Source: Anaerolineae bacterium
GTDB lineage: Bacteria > Chloroflexota > Anaerolineae > Anaerolineales > E44-bin32
Assembly (NCBI GenBank): GCA_011174825.1
Contig: DUEZ01000081.1
Coordinates: 21,303 to 85,302 of the forward strand
DNA: 64,000 nt
Direction: 5' to 3'
The position numbers were made by a program, and so were the translations under genes. Positions within the stretch are counted from its first letter, which is position 1. Each line of letters starts with the position of its first letter. Positions 26,613 through 35,552 of the stretch are shown here, piece by piece. A model generated the notes under the pieces. The model saw nothing but the letters and a program-made list of their open reading frames with translations, made no database searches and was not told the origin of the DNA.

Positions 26613-28352
26613 GTGAATCGATGTTGGCTTTTTACCCTCGTCGCGTTATTTGCCCTGGCGGCGTGTGGGACAGTGCCTAGCACGACCGAGTCCCCTCCCA
26701 CGGTCACTGTTCCCCTTCTCCCAATGAATACTCCACCACCAACGGCAACTGCCATCCTGCCGCCAACGCAGGATATAACTTCGAAGATCATCCACCCTGG
26801 TTTGCCACTTCTCGTGGGGAGGGGAGAGCTGTTCTCCACCTCTGGAGCGTGTGCTATATGCCATACTGGCTTGGTAGACGAGACCGGGGTGGATGCCTCC
26901 ATCGATACCAATTGGCGTTCCACGATGATGGCCAATGCTGCCCGCGATCCCTACTTCCTGGCTTCCGTACGAGGGGAGGTGCTCGCCAATCCGGAGTTGG
27001 GTCCTATCATTGAGGATAAATGCTCCACCTGTCACATGCCCATGGCGCGTTTCACAGCATATGCGGATGGGGGTGAAGGGAAGATGTTCGAGGATGGATT
27101 TACCGATCCGGGGAACGCGTTGCATACATTAGCCATGGACGGGAACTCATGCACGGTGTGTCATCAGATTCGCGAGACCAATCTTGGCCTGGAAAGCAGC
27201 TATAGCGGAGGTTTTGTAATCGACACTGAGCTACGGTCACCGAATCGGCTTATCTTCGGACCCCATACCATCGACGATGACCCTGCCAGAATCATGCAGA
27301 ACGTTTCAGGATTCCGCCCCGAACAAGGCTTGCATCTGAGCGAGTCGGAGTTATGCGCCACGTGCCACACACTTTACACGCCTTATGTCGATGCCACAGG
27401 GAACATCGCCGGGGAGTTCCCAGAGCAGACGCCTTATTTCGAGTGGTTTTACAGTGACTACCGCAGAACACAAACCTGTCAGGACTGTCACATGCCGGAA
27501 GCTGAAGGTGGCGTGACAGTTTCGAATTTAAGTCAGGTGCTCCGAAGTCCCTTTAGTAAACATGTTTTTGTTGGGGGTAACGCATACATAATACAAGTTC
27601 TAAAGGAATTCGGAGAGGAATTGATGGTGACAGCATCAAGTGAACAGTTTGAAGCCACAAAGGAACTGACGATCGAACAGCTTGGTTCACGCACGGCCAC
27701 CATCACGTTCGACGAGGTCCGCCTCTCTGGATCTCGTATCATTGCTGATGTTGTCATCGAGGTCCTGACTGGGCATAAGTTCCCGACCGGTTTCCCTTCC
27801 CGTCGTGCTTGGATCCATTTTGTTGTGCACGATTCTGATGGTGAGGTGATATTTGAATCCGGTGCGGTCAACCCCGATGGCTCGATCGCGGGAAATGACA
27901 ATGACGTTGAACCGGGAGAATATGAGCAGCACTACCTTGCCATCGTCCAACCGGAACAGGTACAAATCTATGAAGCTATCATCGTCGATACCGAGTATCG
28001 TTTAACTACCACCTTGCTTCGGGCAAAAGGGTACGTGAAGGACAACCGGCTCTTGCCTTCTGGTTTTGAAAAAGCTGCTCCGTACGAGGACATCGCGGTG
28101 CACGGAATGGCCAGGGAGGATGAAGATTTTCAAGGTGGTGGGGACGAGATTCAATATATTGCTGACGTTGGTTCTTCGGAGGGACCTTTTGTCGTGACAG
28201 TTGAAATCCTCTATCAATCGATCGGATATCGTTGGGCGGAGAACTTTCGCCTAGGTAATGGATCGGAAATCGAACGCTTTCTTGATTACTACAACGCCAT
28301 TCCGAACCTGCCGGTTGTCGTGGCACGAGCGATGGTGAGTGTGGGCGAATAA
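26613..28352 (+). CDS. Pentaheme c-type cytochrome lipoprotein
   Basis: The 579-residue precursor begins with a lipoprotein signal (LFTLVALFALAAC, lipobox Ala-Leu-Ala-Ala-Cys) followed by a Thr/Pro-rich linker. Five CxxCH heme-binding motifs follow in the first half: CAICH, CSTCH, CTVCH, CATCH and CQDCH. The second half (residues about 320-575) has no heme motif and is beta-rich, with HKFPTGFPSRRAW, a His/Phe-rich block seen in cytochrome c554/multiheme relatives. It is probably anchored outside the cell membrane and passes electrons; a substrate site cannot be ruled out. GTG 26613 is chosen because GGGAGG is 6 nt upstream and it opens right at the signal peptide. Confidence 0.88.
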   Translation: MNRCWLFTLVALFALAACGTVPSTTESPPTVTVPLLPMNTPPPTATAILPPTQDITSKIIHPGLPLLVGRGELFSTSGACAICHTGLVDETGVDASIDTNWRSTMMANAARDPYFLASVRGEVLANPELGPIIEDKCSTCHMPMARFTAYADGGEGKMFEDGFTDPGNALHTLAMDGNSCTVCHQIRETNLGLESSYSGGFVIDTELRSPNRLIFGPHTIDDDPARIMQNVSGFRPEQGLHLSESELCATCHTLYTPYVDATGNIAGEFPEQTPYFEWFYSDYRRTQTCQDCHMPEAEGGVTVSNLSQVLRSPFSKHVFVGGNAYIIQVLKEFGEELMVTASSEQFEATKELTIEQLGSRTATITFDEVRLSGSRIIADVVIEVLTGHKFPTGFPSRRAWIHFVVHDSDGEVIFESGAVNPDGSIAGNDNDVEPGEYEQHYLAIVQPEQVQIYEAIIVDTEYRLTTTLLRAKGYVKDNRLLPSGFEKAAPYEDIAVHGMAREDEDFQGGGDEIQYIADVGSSEGPFVVTVEILYQSIGYRWAENFRLGNGSEIERFLDYYNAIPNLPVVVARAMVSVGE

Positions 28353-28615
28353 GCCTTTACACGTCCAGTCTTGTTCCAGAACGCTCCTTCGGGACATGTA
28401 TGGCTCCTCTTTCTTGTGGGATTGAGGAAGTTTTTTCAGGTCACTCAGTGATACAAATTGGACTGATTTCATAATCTTAGGGTTACTTAAACCACTGTTG
28501 ATCTCGTGCTCGTTCCAGGTATCCTCATTGTGGTGATAGATGAGATTGTCACCCATCTCCAAATCAGTAGCGAGATCCTTGTAAAGATTGCTGGGGAAAA
28601 AATGCTGAGGTACGA

Positions 28616-30949
28616 GTGAACGAAAATCGAGGCGCACGGATCCACATCACCGGCATCGTTCAGGGGGTTGGTTTCCGACCCTTTGTATATAGCCTGGCGA
28701 CTCGATTGTCGATCACAGGCTGGGTGCGTAATACCTCAGCCGGTGTAGAGATCGAGGTCGATGGGGCGCCGGAGGCGCTTGATGCATTTGTCCACGCTTT
28801 ACGTGAAGAAGCACCCCCATTAGCGCGTATTGACGAGTTCCATGTTCAGGATCGGGCACCGAATGGTTTCTCTGATTTTCAAATCATTCATTCGGAGGCC
28901 ATCCCCGATGCCTTTCAACCGATATCTCCCGATGTCAGCCTTTGTAATGACTGCTTGCGTGAATTATTGGATCCTGGTGATCGACGCCATCGCTACCCCT
29001 TTATCAATTGTACGAACTGTGGACCGCGATTTACGATTATCAAGGACATTCCCTACGATCGTCCTCATACAACCATGGCTCCTTTCGAGATGTGCCCGGA
29101 ATGTGCCTCCGAGTATGAGGACCCTCTCGATAGACGCTTCCATGCTCAACCTGTAGCGTGTCCTGTATGTGGGCCGCACATCTGGCTTGAAATGAACGGC
29201 GAGTCGGTAGCGGAGCGGGAGGAAGCCCTACAGACCGCAAGGAGACTTCTGAAAGAGGGTAAAGTCCTGGCAGTCAAGGGCTTGGGTGGATTTCATCTTG
29301 CATGTGATGCTACCAACCCGGATGCCGTAGCCACTCTGCGTCGACGTAAATTACGGGTGGATAAACCTTTCGCCCTGATGATGCCCGATCTCACGACAGT
29401 GGAAGCTCATTGCACCCTCGATGAAGCAGAGCGCGAACTACTTCAATCTCACCAGCGGCCCATTGTGATCCTAAGACGACGAACGGAATCAAAAGTGACC
29501 CAAGAGGTAGCTCCGGGTCAGGACACCTTGGGTGTTATGCTGCCTTACACTCCCTTGCATGTTCTATTGATTGAGCCCGAAGAGGATTTCCCCCCTGCGT
29601 TGGTGATGACCAGCGGCAACCTGAGCGAAGAGCCGATTGCAATTGAAAATGAGGAAGCGCGGGAGCGGTTGGACGACCTGGCGGATGCGTTCCTGCTTCA
29701 TGACCGCAGCATCCGCACTCGCTGCGATGACGCGGTGGTGCGGACCTTTGATGGGGCTGTATATCCCCTACGACGCGCTCGTGGATACGCTCCTTTCCCT
29801 GTCCTTTTGCCCTGGAAGCTACCACCGATCCTGGCAGCGGGATCGGAGTTAAAGAACACCTTCTGCTTGACCCGAGGTAGCTACGCCTTTCTCAGTCATC
29901 ACATCGGCGACATGCAGAATTATGAGACGCTTTGTGCATTCGAAGACGGCGTGGATCACTATGAGCGACTTTTCCGCGTAGAACCTGAGATTTTGGCTTA
30001 TGATCTTCACCCCGATTACATGGCTACTCGCTACGCGCTCATACGTGCCGAGCGGGAGGGTTTAACCTCTGTAGGTATTCAACATCACCACGCGCACATC
30101 GCTGCCTGCATGGCCGAGCATGGCGTACCCGATGGCAAGTGGGTGATCGGGGTCTCATTCGATGGCACTGGATATGGAGAGGATGGGGCAATCTGGGGGG
30201 GAGAGTTTCTTATTACAGATTATCGCCATTTTGAAAGACCCTACCACCTGACATACATCCCTCTCTTGGGAGGGGAGGCAGCCGTGCGACAACCCTGGCG
30301 CCTGGCACTGGCTTGGTTAATCCAGGCTGATCTCGACTGGGAGGAAGACGTAGCGCCGATCGAATCGGTGGGGCTTGAGGTTCGAGAGATGCTCAAGCGG
30401 ATGTTCGAAATACGCATCAATGCCCCGCTGACTTCGAGCATGGGTCGCCTTTTCGACGCGGTTTCATCCTTGGCCAATGTGCGTCAGGAGATCAACTATG
30501 AAGCCCAGGCAGCGATTGAGCTTGAGGCGCTGGTGGACCCGGATGAAGAAGGCTTGTATTCCTTCGCGCTCGTCGACGAGAACATTGATCCTGTTCCTGT
30601 GATTCGAGAGATCGTCGGAGATCTACGCGCCGGTGTATCTGTTCCCACGATCGCAGCTCGTTTCCATAATGGCGTGTCGCATATGGTTGATCAGGTATGT
30701 CGCGCGATACGGGACCAAAGCGACGTCGAGGAAGTCGCGCTGAGTGGGGGTGTATGGCAGAATATGGTCTTGTTATCCCGGACAGTGCGGTTGTTGCGAC
30801 AATCAGGTTTTAAGATTTACTTGCACCGCCAGGTCCCGACGAACGACGGTGGGATATCCCTTGGCCAAGCCGTCATCGCAGCGCACCGATTAAATCTCAG
30901 CCATCAGCCATCAGCGATCGGTCTTGGTTCTGGAGTGTCTGAAGGCTGA
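28616..30949 (+). CDS. hypF: Carbamoyltransferase HypF ([NiFe] hydrogenase maturation)
   Basis: HypF makes the thiocarbamate on HypE that becomes the cyanide ligands of the [NiFe] site. All domains are present in 777 residues: acylphosphatase (GIVQGVGFRPFVYSLA, 8-90), paired zinc fingers (CNDC...CTNC and CPEC...CPVC, about 105-185), YrdC-like (KVLAVKGLGGFHLACDA onward, about 200-390) and the Kae1-like carbamoyltransferase (HHHAHIAACMAEHG; SFDGTGYGEDG; LSGGVWQN). The normal HypF end is GGISLGQAVIAA; the last ~20 residues here (LSHQPSAIGLGSGVSEG) are encoded by a palindromic repeat that has added codons to the 3' end. Start GTG 28616. It begins the hypF-C-D operon. Confidence 0.95.
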   Translation: MNENRGARIHITGIVQGVGFRPFVYSLATRLSITGWVRNTSAGVEIEVDGAPEALDAFVHALREEAPPLARIDEFHVQDRAPNGFSDFQIIHSEAIPDAFQPISPDVSLCNDCLRELLDPGDRRHRYPFINCTNCGPRFTIIKDIPYDRPHTTMAPFEMCPECASEYEDPLDRRFHAQPVACPVCGPHIWLEMNGESVAEREEALQTARRLLKEGKVLAVKGLGGFHLACDATNPDAVATLRRRKLRVDKPFALMMPDLTTVEAHCTLDEAERELLQSHQRPIVILRRRTESKVTQEVAPGQDTLGVMLPYTPLHVLLIEPEEDFPPALVMTSGNLSEEPIAIENEEARERLDDLADAFLLHDRSIRTRCDDAVVRTFDGAVYPLRRARGYAPFPVLLPWKLPPILAAGSELKNTFCLTRGSYAFLSHHIGDMQNYETLCAFEDGVDHYERLFRVEPEILAYDLHPDYMATRYALIRAEREGLTSVGIQHHHAHIAACMAEHGVPDGKWVIGVSFDGTGYGEDGAIWGGEFLITDYRHFERPYHLTYIPLLGGEAAVRQPWRLALAWLIQADLDWEEDVAPIESVGLEVREMLKRMFEIRINAPLTSSMGRLFDAVSSLANVRQEINYEAQAAIELEALVDPDEEGLYSFALVDENIDPVPVIREIVGDLRAGVSVPTIAARFHNGVSHMVDQVCRAIRDQSDVEEVALSGGVWQNMVLLSRTVRLLRQSGFKIYLHRQVPTNDGGISLGQAVIAAHRLNLSHQPSAIGLGSGVSEG

Positions 30950-30956
30950 TGGCTGA
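30897..30956. repeat. Palindromic repeat forming the hypF 3' end
   Basis: TCAGCCATCAGCC (30897-30909) and GGCTGATGGCTGA (30944-30956) are exact 13-bp complements. The hypF stop codon (30947-30949) lies within the right arm. Confidence 0.8.
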
Positions 30957-30985
30957 AAGCTGACAGCTATATTGGAGGTATTGAG

Positions 30986-31240
30986 ATGTGCCTTGGTGTA
31001 CCCGGGAAAATTCTTGAAATCTATAAAATTGAATCCCTAAAGATGGGTAAGGTGGATTTTGGTGGTGTGGTGAGAGAGGCATGTCTAGAGTATGTGCCGG
31101 AGGCGGAAATCGGCGATTACGTTGTTGTACATGTCGGATTCGCCATCAGCCTGGTTAGCGAGGATGAAGCTCAAGCTACGCTCGAAATGCTGCGTGAGAT
31201 CATCGATTTTGAAGACGAGCTTGGTCCTGAGCAGGAATAA
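30986..31240 (+). CDS. hypC: Hydrogenase maturation chaperone HypC
   Basis: The 84-residue protein starts MCLGVPGKI; the invariant Cys2 binds the Fe(CN)2CO unit together with HypD. The rest is the small OB-like barrel ([34 protein letters not shown]) and a C-terminal helix. A GGAGGT site lies 8 nt upstream. It is followed after 2 nt by hypD. HypC carries the iron centre to the hydrogenase large subunit; that subunit is not in the window. Confidence 0.96.
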   Translation: MCLGVPGKILEIYKIESLKMGKVDFGGVVREACLEYVPEAEIGDYVVVHVGFAISLVSEDEAQATLEMLREIIDFEDELGPEQE

Positions 31241-31242
31241 CC

Positions 31243-32346
31243 ATGAGATACGTAACTGAATACCGCGACGCAGAGTTGGTGCGAGGTGTGTTGGATGAGA
31301 TCCATTCTAGGGTAACCAAACCGTGGGTCATGATGGAGATCTGTGGTGGTCAAACGCATGCGATCATGCGTCATGGGATCGACCAGCTGCTGCCCTCACA
31401 GATTGAGTTGGTACATGGACCAGGATGTCCCGTGTGTGTCACGCCTTTGGAGTTGATCGATAAGGCGATCGCGATCGCCTCCCAGCCGGGGGTGATTTTC
31501 ACCTCTTATGGGGATATGCTTCGTGTACCGGGTTCTGGCACTGATCTGTTCTCAGTGCGTGCTGCCGGAGGTGATATTCGTGTTGTGTACTCACCGCTCG
31601 ATGCGGTAAAGATCGCGCGGGAAAATCCAGATCGAGAGGTGGTATTCTTTGCTATCGGTTTTGAGACCACAGCTCCACCTAACGCCATGAGTGTTTTCCA
31701 AGCTCAGGCAATCGGTTTGCAGAACTACAGTGTTCTGGTCTCTCATGTGCGAGTTCCACCTGCCGTTCATGCGATTCTTGGGGCTCCTCACAATCGCGTA
31801 CAAGGTTTCTTGGCCGCTGGTCATGTGTGTGCTGTGATGGGCTATTGGGAATATGTGCCGATCGCGGAGCAATATGGGATTCCGATCGTGGTCACCGGTT
31901 TTGAACCATTAGATATCGTGCGGGGTATTTTGCACGTACTTCGTCTTTTGGAGGGGGGGCGAGCAGTCGCTGAGAACGCGTACACTAGAGCGGTGACTTT
32001 TGAAGGCAATCAGCCGGCGCAGCAATTGATCGACCGTGTCTTCGAACCTTGTGACCGAAAATGGCGAGGGATTGGGGTTATCCCAGAGAGCGGATGGCGC
32101 CTGCGCCGCGAGTACGCTGATTTCGACGCTGAGACACGTTTTGGTGTTGAAGCGATCCAATCGGAAGAATCACCACTTTGTATCGCCGGGCAGATACTGC
32201 AGGGGCTGAAGAAACCCTACGATTGTCCAGCTTTTCAAGTTCAGTGTACTCCTGAGAATCCGCTTGGTGCGACGATGGTCTCCGCTGAGGGGGCTTGTGC
32301 GGCTTATTACCGTTATGGTCACCGCGTGGTTGGGAGGGAATCTTAG
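31243..32346 (+). CDS. hypD: Hydrogenase maturation protein HypD
   Basis: The 367-residue Fe-S protein is the scaffold on which Fe(CN)2CO is assembled. Seen: the [16 protein letters not shown] motif with the iron-binding Cys, [10 protein letters not shown] (CxxC thiol pair), [10 protein letters not shown] and the C-terminal cluster region ([38 protein letters not shown]). It follows hypC by 2 nt, so both are made together. In many genomes hypE follows directly; here hypE is 1.03 kb away because a transposase island is inserted. Confidence 0.96.
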   Translation: MRYVTEYRDAELVRGVLDEIHSRVTKPWVMMEICGGQTHAIMRHGIDQLLPSQIELVHGPGCPVCVTPLELIDKAIAIASQPGVIFTSYGDMLRVPGSGTDLFSVRAAGGDIRVVYSPLDAVKIARENPDREVVFFAIGFETTAPPNAMSVFQAQAIGLQNYSVLVSHVRVPPAVHAILGAPHNRVQGFLAAGHVCAVMGYWEYVPIAEQYGIPIVVTGFEPLDIVRGILHVLRLLEGGRAVAENAYTRAVTFEGNQPAQQLIDRVFEPCDRKWRGIGVIPESGWRLRREYADFDAETRFGVEAIQSEESPLCIAGQILQGLKKPYDCPAFQVQCTPENPLGATMVSAEGACAAYYRYGHRVVGRES

Positions 32347-32352
32347 TTTTTT

Positions 32353-32374
32353 GAGTGCGCAAGCAGAGCTTGCG
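32353..32374 (+). repeat. Single REP palindrome
   Basis: GAGTGCGCAAGCAGAGCTTGCG is one half of the 73-bp repeat found at 32474 and 33254. It follows the hypD stop by 6 nt. Confidence 0.65.
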
Positions 32375-32473
32375 GATGAATGCAGAACTTTAGGTGTCCG
32401 GAATCAATAACTCAGACGTTGCTTGAAATAGGGTGAATGATAGGAAGGATTGGGTCAAGGATAGATCAAGTTT

Positions 32474-32546
32474 GGAGTGCGCAAGCTCTGCTTGCGCCTC
32501 CTTCGGCAATGCTCAGGACAAAGCAAAAGCAGAGCTTTTGGACTCC
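32474..32546 (+). repeat. 73-bp REPIN-like repeat, left flank of the transposase
   Basis: Identical to 33254-33326 in the same orientation. GGAGT...ACTCC ends enclose two palindromes (GCGCAAGC tct GCTTGCGC and AAAAGC aga GCTTTT) joined by CTCCTTCGGCAATGCTCAGG. Confidence 0.9.
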
Positions 32547-32613
32547 AAACTATAAATAGTATTTTATGTGGAGGTGACTTCTCTAAGTTTTATCAATAGT
32601 GTAGGGGGATGCA

Positions 32614-33159
32614 ATGAATGAGGACATATATAAGGAATATCTACATACCCCACCACATCTATATCGACTTCATGCAATCTATATGGTAACGGGTGGGACT
32701 TTGAATAAAAGGAACTTACTTGATACGGACAGCAAGAAGGAGCACTTCTTTACCACACTTATTGAATGGACCAGGAAACTGTCATGGGATCTAGAAGCCT
32801 GGGCTATTTTGCCTAATCATTATCACATTATCGCGCGAGCGCCAGAAAGCTCTTGCAGTCTAAGATCCTTGATCCAATCAGCGCATTCAATCAGTGCCAA
32901 GCATCTCAATCAGCAAGATAATACTCCAGGACGGCGTACCTGGTACAACTACTGGGACACATGCATTACCTATGAGACCTCGTATATGGCAAGACTAAAC
33001 TATGTACATATGAACGCAGTAAAACATGGATTAGTAGAGCATGCAGGAGATTATCCTTATTGCAGCTATCGTTGGTTTGTAGAAAGAGCAGATCCGGGTT
33101 TTAGGGATAGAGTCCTCAGCCAGCCTATTGATTGGCTTCGTGTTATGGATGATTTCTGA
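32614..33159 (+). CDS. REP-associated tyrosine transposase (RAYT, Y1/HUH type)
   Basis: The 181-residue protein is a Y1 transposase of the IS200/IS605 superfamily, RAYT branch. The HUH metal motif is LPNHYHIIA (His-Tyr-His, about residues 70-78). The C-terminal block YVHMNAVKHGLVEHAGDYPY corresponds to the family's YIHxNPVxAGLV pattern; a tyrosine just before it (in TYETSYMARLNY) would be the nucleophile. RAYTs are single-copy enzymes thought to spread REP/REPIN palindromes. This one is flanked by two identical 73-bp repeats (32474, 33254) and a further copy is at 24811. The unit sits between hypD and hypE and has split the hyp operon. It looks intact. Confidence 0.9.
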   Translation: MNEDIYKEYLHTPPHLYRLHAIYMVTGGTLNKRNLLDTDSKKEHFFTTLIEWTRKLSWDLEAWAILPNHYHIIARAPESSCSLRSLIQSAHSISAKHLNQQDNTPGRRTWYNYWDTCITYETSYMARLNYVHMNAVKHGLVEHAGDYPYCSYRWFVERADPGFRDRVLSQPIDWLRVMDDF

Positions 33160-33253
33160 ACGAATATTTGAAGAATCGTATTAGTTATTATCTACTTCAA
33201 AAAGAATGCAACTGGTGTAGAAATAGTGGTTACAAGAATTACGATTGATGTTT

Positions 33254-33326
33254 GGAGTGCGCAAGCTCTGCTTGCGCCTCCTTCGGCAATGCTCAGGACA
33301 AAGCAAAAGCAGAGCTTTTGGACTCC
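33254..33326 (+). repeat. 73-bp REPIN-like repeat, right flank of the transposase
   Basis: Exact copy of 32474-32546, 95 nt after the transposase stop and 50 nt before hypE. Confidence 0.9.
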
Positions 33327-33375
33327 ATATATGAAATAGGATAAAGCTTCAGGATTCTAAGTTTATCCACAAGGA

Positions 33376-34458
33376 ATGAGATTCGCGATGGAAGATGAGC
33401 AGGAGAAAGTCGTCATTCATGGATTGGTTTGCCCGCGGCCGCTGACGCACCACGAGACCGTTCTACTTGGTCATGGCAGTGGGGGCAAGATGACCCGCGA
33501 TCTGATCGAAGGGACCTTCTATCCACCTTTCGAAAACCCCGCCCTCATGAGGGGAGATGATGCTGCAGTTGTGGTGTCACCAGAACCGGGTAAGTTGGCA
33601 GTCAGTACAGATTCACATATCGTCTCGCCGCTTTTCTTCCCCGGGGGGGACATCGGGCGCCTTGCGGTCTGCGGAACGGTCAACGACTTAGCGATGGTCG
33701 GCGCTCGTCCACTGTGGATAACGGCGAGTTTTATTTTGGAGGAGGGTTTACCTCTGCTGATCCTGGAGCACGTGACGGCATCGATGAAGGAGGCAGCAGA
33801 CGAGGCAGGGGTAGACATCATTGCAGGGGATACGAAGGTCGCTGAACGAGGCAAGGCCGATGGGATGTTCATTAGCACCACCGGTGTTGGTTGGATTCCC
33901 AAAAGTCGCGATGTTAGCGGGGCCAACGCTCAGCCCGGAGACGTTGTACTCTTGTCTGGTCCGATAGGCGATCATGGCATAGCTGTTTTGGCGGCGCGGG
34001 GCGAACTGGCTCTCGAGACGTCTGTCGAATCGGATATCGCACCGCTTAATGATTTGGTGGAGAAGATGTTTGCTTCGTGCTCCTCGATTCATGCTCTACG
34101 AGATCCAACTCGCGGTGGTTTAGCGACAGCGCTCAACGAGATCGCCTGTCAAAGTGGCGTGGCCATCCAATTGGACGAGCAGAAGATACCCGTCCGACCA
34201 CCTGTTGCAGCCGCTTGTGAGTTGCTGGGATTCGATCCACTTTATGTTGCCAATGAAGGGAAGTTGGTTGCGATCGTTCCCGCAGAGGACGCCGAGAGTA
34301 TCCTGCAGGCCATGCGTTCAGCGCCGTATGGGAACGAAGCCTGCAGAATTGGCGAGGTGGAGGCCACTCCTTCGGGGAAGGTTCTAATGCGTACCGCAAT
34401 CGGCGGCACTCGGGTGGTCGATATGTTGTCAGGAGAGATGCTGCCGCGTATCTGCTGA
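33376..34458 (+). CDS. hypE: Hydrogenase maturation protein HypE
   Basis: The 360-residue ATP-dependent dehydratase belongs to the PurM/SelD/ThiL fold. Seen: LLGHGSGGKMTRDLIE, GDDAAVVV, the SFILEEGL segment, DPTRGGLATALNEIA, and the conserved C-terminal PRIC whose last Cys is carbamoylated by HypF and dehydrated to thiocyanate. Two ATGs are possible (33376 and 33388); AAGGA lies close upstream of both. It is separated from hypFCD by the transposase island, so it may need its own promoter; I see no clear one. hypA and hypB are missing from the window. Confidence 0.95.
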   Translation: MRFAMEDEQEKVVIHGLVCPRPLTHHETVLLGHGSGGKMTRDLIEGTFYPPFENPALMRGDDAAVVVSPEPGKLAVSTDSHIVSPLFFPGGDIGRLAVCGTVNDLAMVGARPLWITASFILEEGLPLLILEHVTASMKEAADEAGVDIIAGDTKVAERGKADGMFISTTGVGWIPKSRDVSGANAQPGDVVLLSGPIGDHGIAVLAARGELALETSVESDIAPLNDLVEKMFASCSSIHALRDPTRGGLATALNEIACQSGVAIQLDEQKIPVRPPVAAACELLGFDPLYVANEGKLVAIVPAEDAESILQAMRSAPYGNEACRIGEVEATPSGKVLMRTAIGGTRVVDMLSGEMLPRIC

Positions 34459-34512
34459 GTATTGAAATACGCATGCTCTGCTCTATGGATCATCTTTGGA
34501 GGACGGAGAAAC

Positions 34513-35520
34513 ATGGAGTATGAAGCCAGGCTCTATGAGGCTAACGCCGATGGCAGTGTACGCTGTCACCTCTGCGGTCATCATTGCGTAATATCAGATG
34601 GCAAGGTAGGCCTATGTCGGGTGCGAAAGAATATCGCTGGCACGCTCTATGCGCTCTCCTACGGTCAAGTTATCAGCCAATGTGTGGATCCGATTGAGAA
34701 GAAACCTCTCTATCATTTTTATCCAGGTTCGAAGGCTTACTCCATTGCCACATTGGGATGTAACTTCCACTGCAAATGGTGCCAGAACTGGCACATCTCC
34801 CAAATTCAGAAGGGTCAGCCTGTTGCGGTCGATCGGTGCGTGGCGCCGAGGGAAATTGTGGCAGATGCTCAATACACAGGAAGCCGTAGTATCGCCTATA
34901 CCTATACAGAACCAACGGTTTTCTTTGAATTCGCATACGACACTGCTCAATTGGCCCATGCCGCAGGCTTGGCGAACATCTATGTCACCAATGGGTACAT
35001 GAGCGAAGATATGCTTGATGTTTTTCAGAAGACTTTAGATGGCGCCAATGTCGACTTGAAGGCTTTTCGCAAAGAGACCTATCAACGATACATTGGGGCT
35101 CGTCTGCAAACCGTGTTGGATAGCTTGGTGAAAATGAAAGAGCTGGGAATCTGGCTGGAGGTGACCACCCTTGTAATACCTGATGTGAACGATGACCCTG
35201 ATGAATTGCAGGACATCGCGAATTTTATCTCCCAAGAACTAGGGGTGGACACGCCTTGGCATATCAGTCGGTTCTTTCCTTATTATCGTATGACGGACCG
35301 ACCGCCAACACCTTTGGCGACCCTGCAACGGGCGCATGAAATTGGATTAGAAGCGGGGCTTCGGTATGTTTATGTTGGGAATGTGTCGGGTGGCAACGAG
35401 ACCATCTGCCCTGATTGTGGACAAGTTTTGATCCGCCGCTATGGGTACGCCGTGAGTGTCGATGGTTTAGAGCAGGGTCACTGTATGGATTGTGGAGCTT
35501 CAATAGCGGGTGTTTGGTGA
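34513..35520 (+). CDS. AmmeMemoRadiSam-type radical SAM enzyme (AmrS-like)
   Basis: The 335-residue protein has an N-terminal zinc-binding-like pair (CHLCGHHC, then GLCRVRKN), the radical SAM motif CNFHCKWCQNW (about residues 84-94, CxxxCxxC), and a C-terminal zinc ribbon (CPDCGQ...CMDCG). This layout is that of AmrS, a relative of pyruvate-formate-lyase activating enzyme. AmrS is usually encoded with AMMECR1- and MEMO1-family genes; neither is here. The chemistry is not established. ATG 34513 follows GGAGG (34498-34502). Position right after hypE suggests co-expression with hydrogenase maturation, which is inference. Confidence 0.88.
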   Translation: MEYEARLYEANADGSVRCHLCGHHCVISDGKVGLCRVRKNIAGTLYALSYGQVISQCVDPIEKKPLYHFYPGSKAYSIATLGCNFHCKWCQNWHISQIQKGQPVAVDRCVAPREIVADAQYTGSRSIAYTYTEPTVFFEFAYDTAQLAHAAGLANIYVTNGYMSEDMLDVFQKTLDGANVDLKAFRKETYQRYIGARLQTVLDSLVKMKELGIWLEVTTLVIPDVNDDPDELQDIANFISQELGVDTPWHISRFFPYYRMTDRPPTPLATLQRAHEIGLEAGLRYVYVGNVSGGNETICPDCGQVLIRRYGYAVSVDGLEQGHCMDCGASIAGVW

Positions 35521-35552
35521 ACGGAGATTTATGGCCTTGAGGGATTGACCGA

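Noticed and set aside
28251..28637. Minus-strand open frame of 128 codons between the cytochrome and hypF genes
   Set aside because: It overlaps both real genes, has no ribosome site and no recognisable domain.
32353..33326. CRISPR array at the repeated 73-bp sequences
   Set aside because: Only two full copies, separated by a transposase gene, with palindromic structure typical of REPINs; no spacers of regular size.
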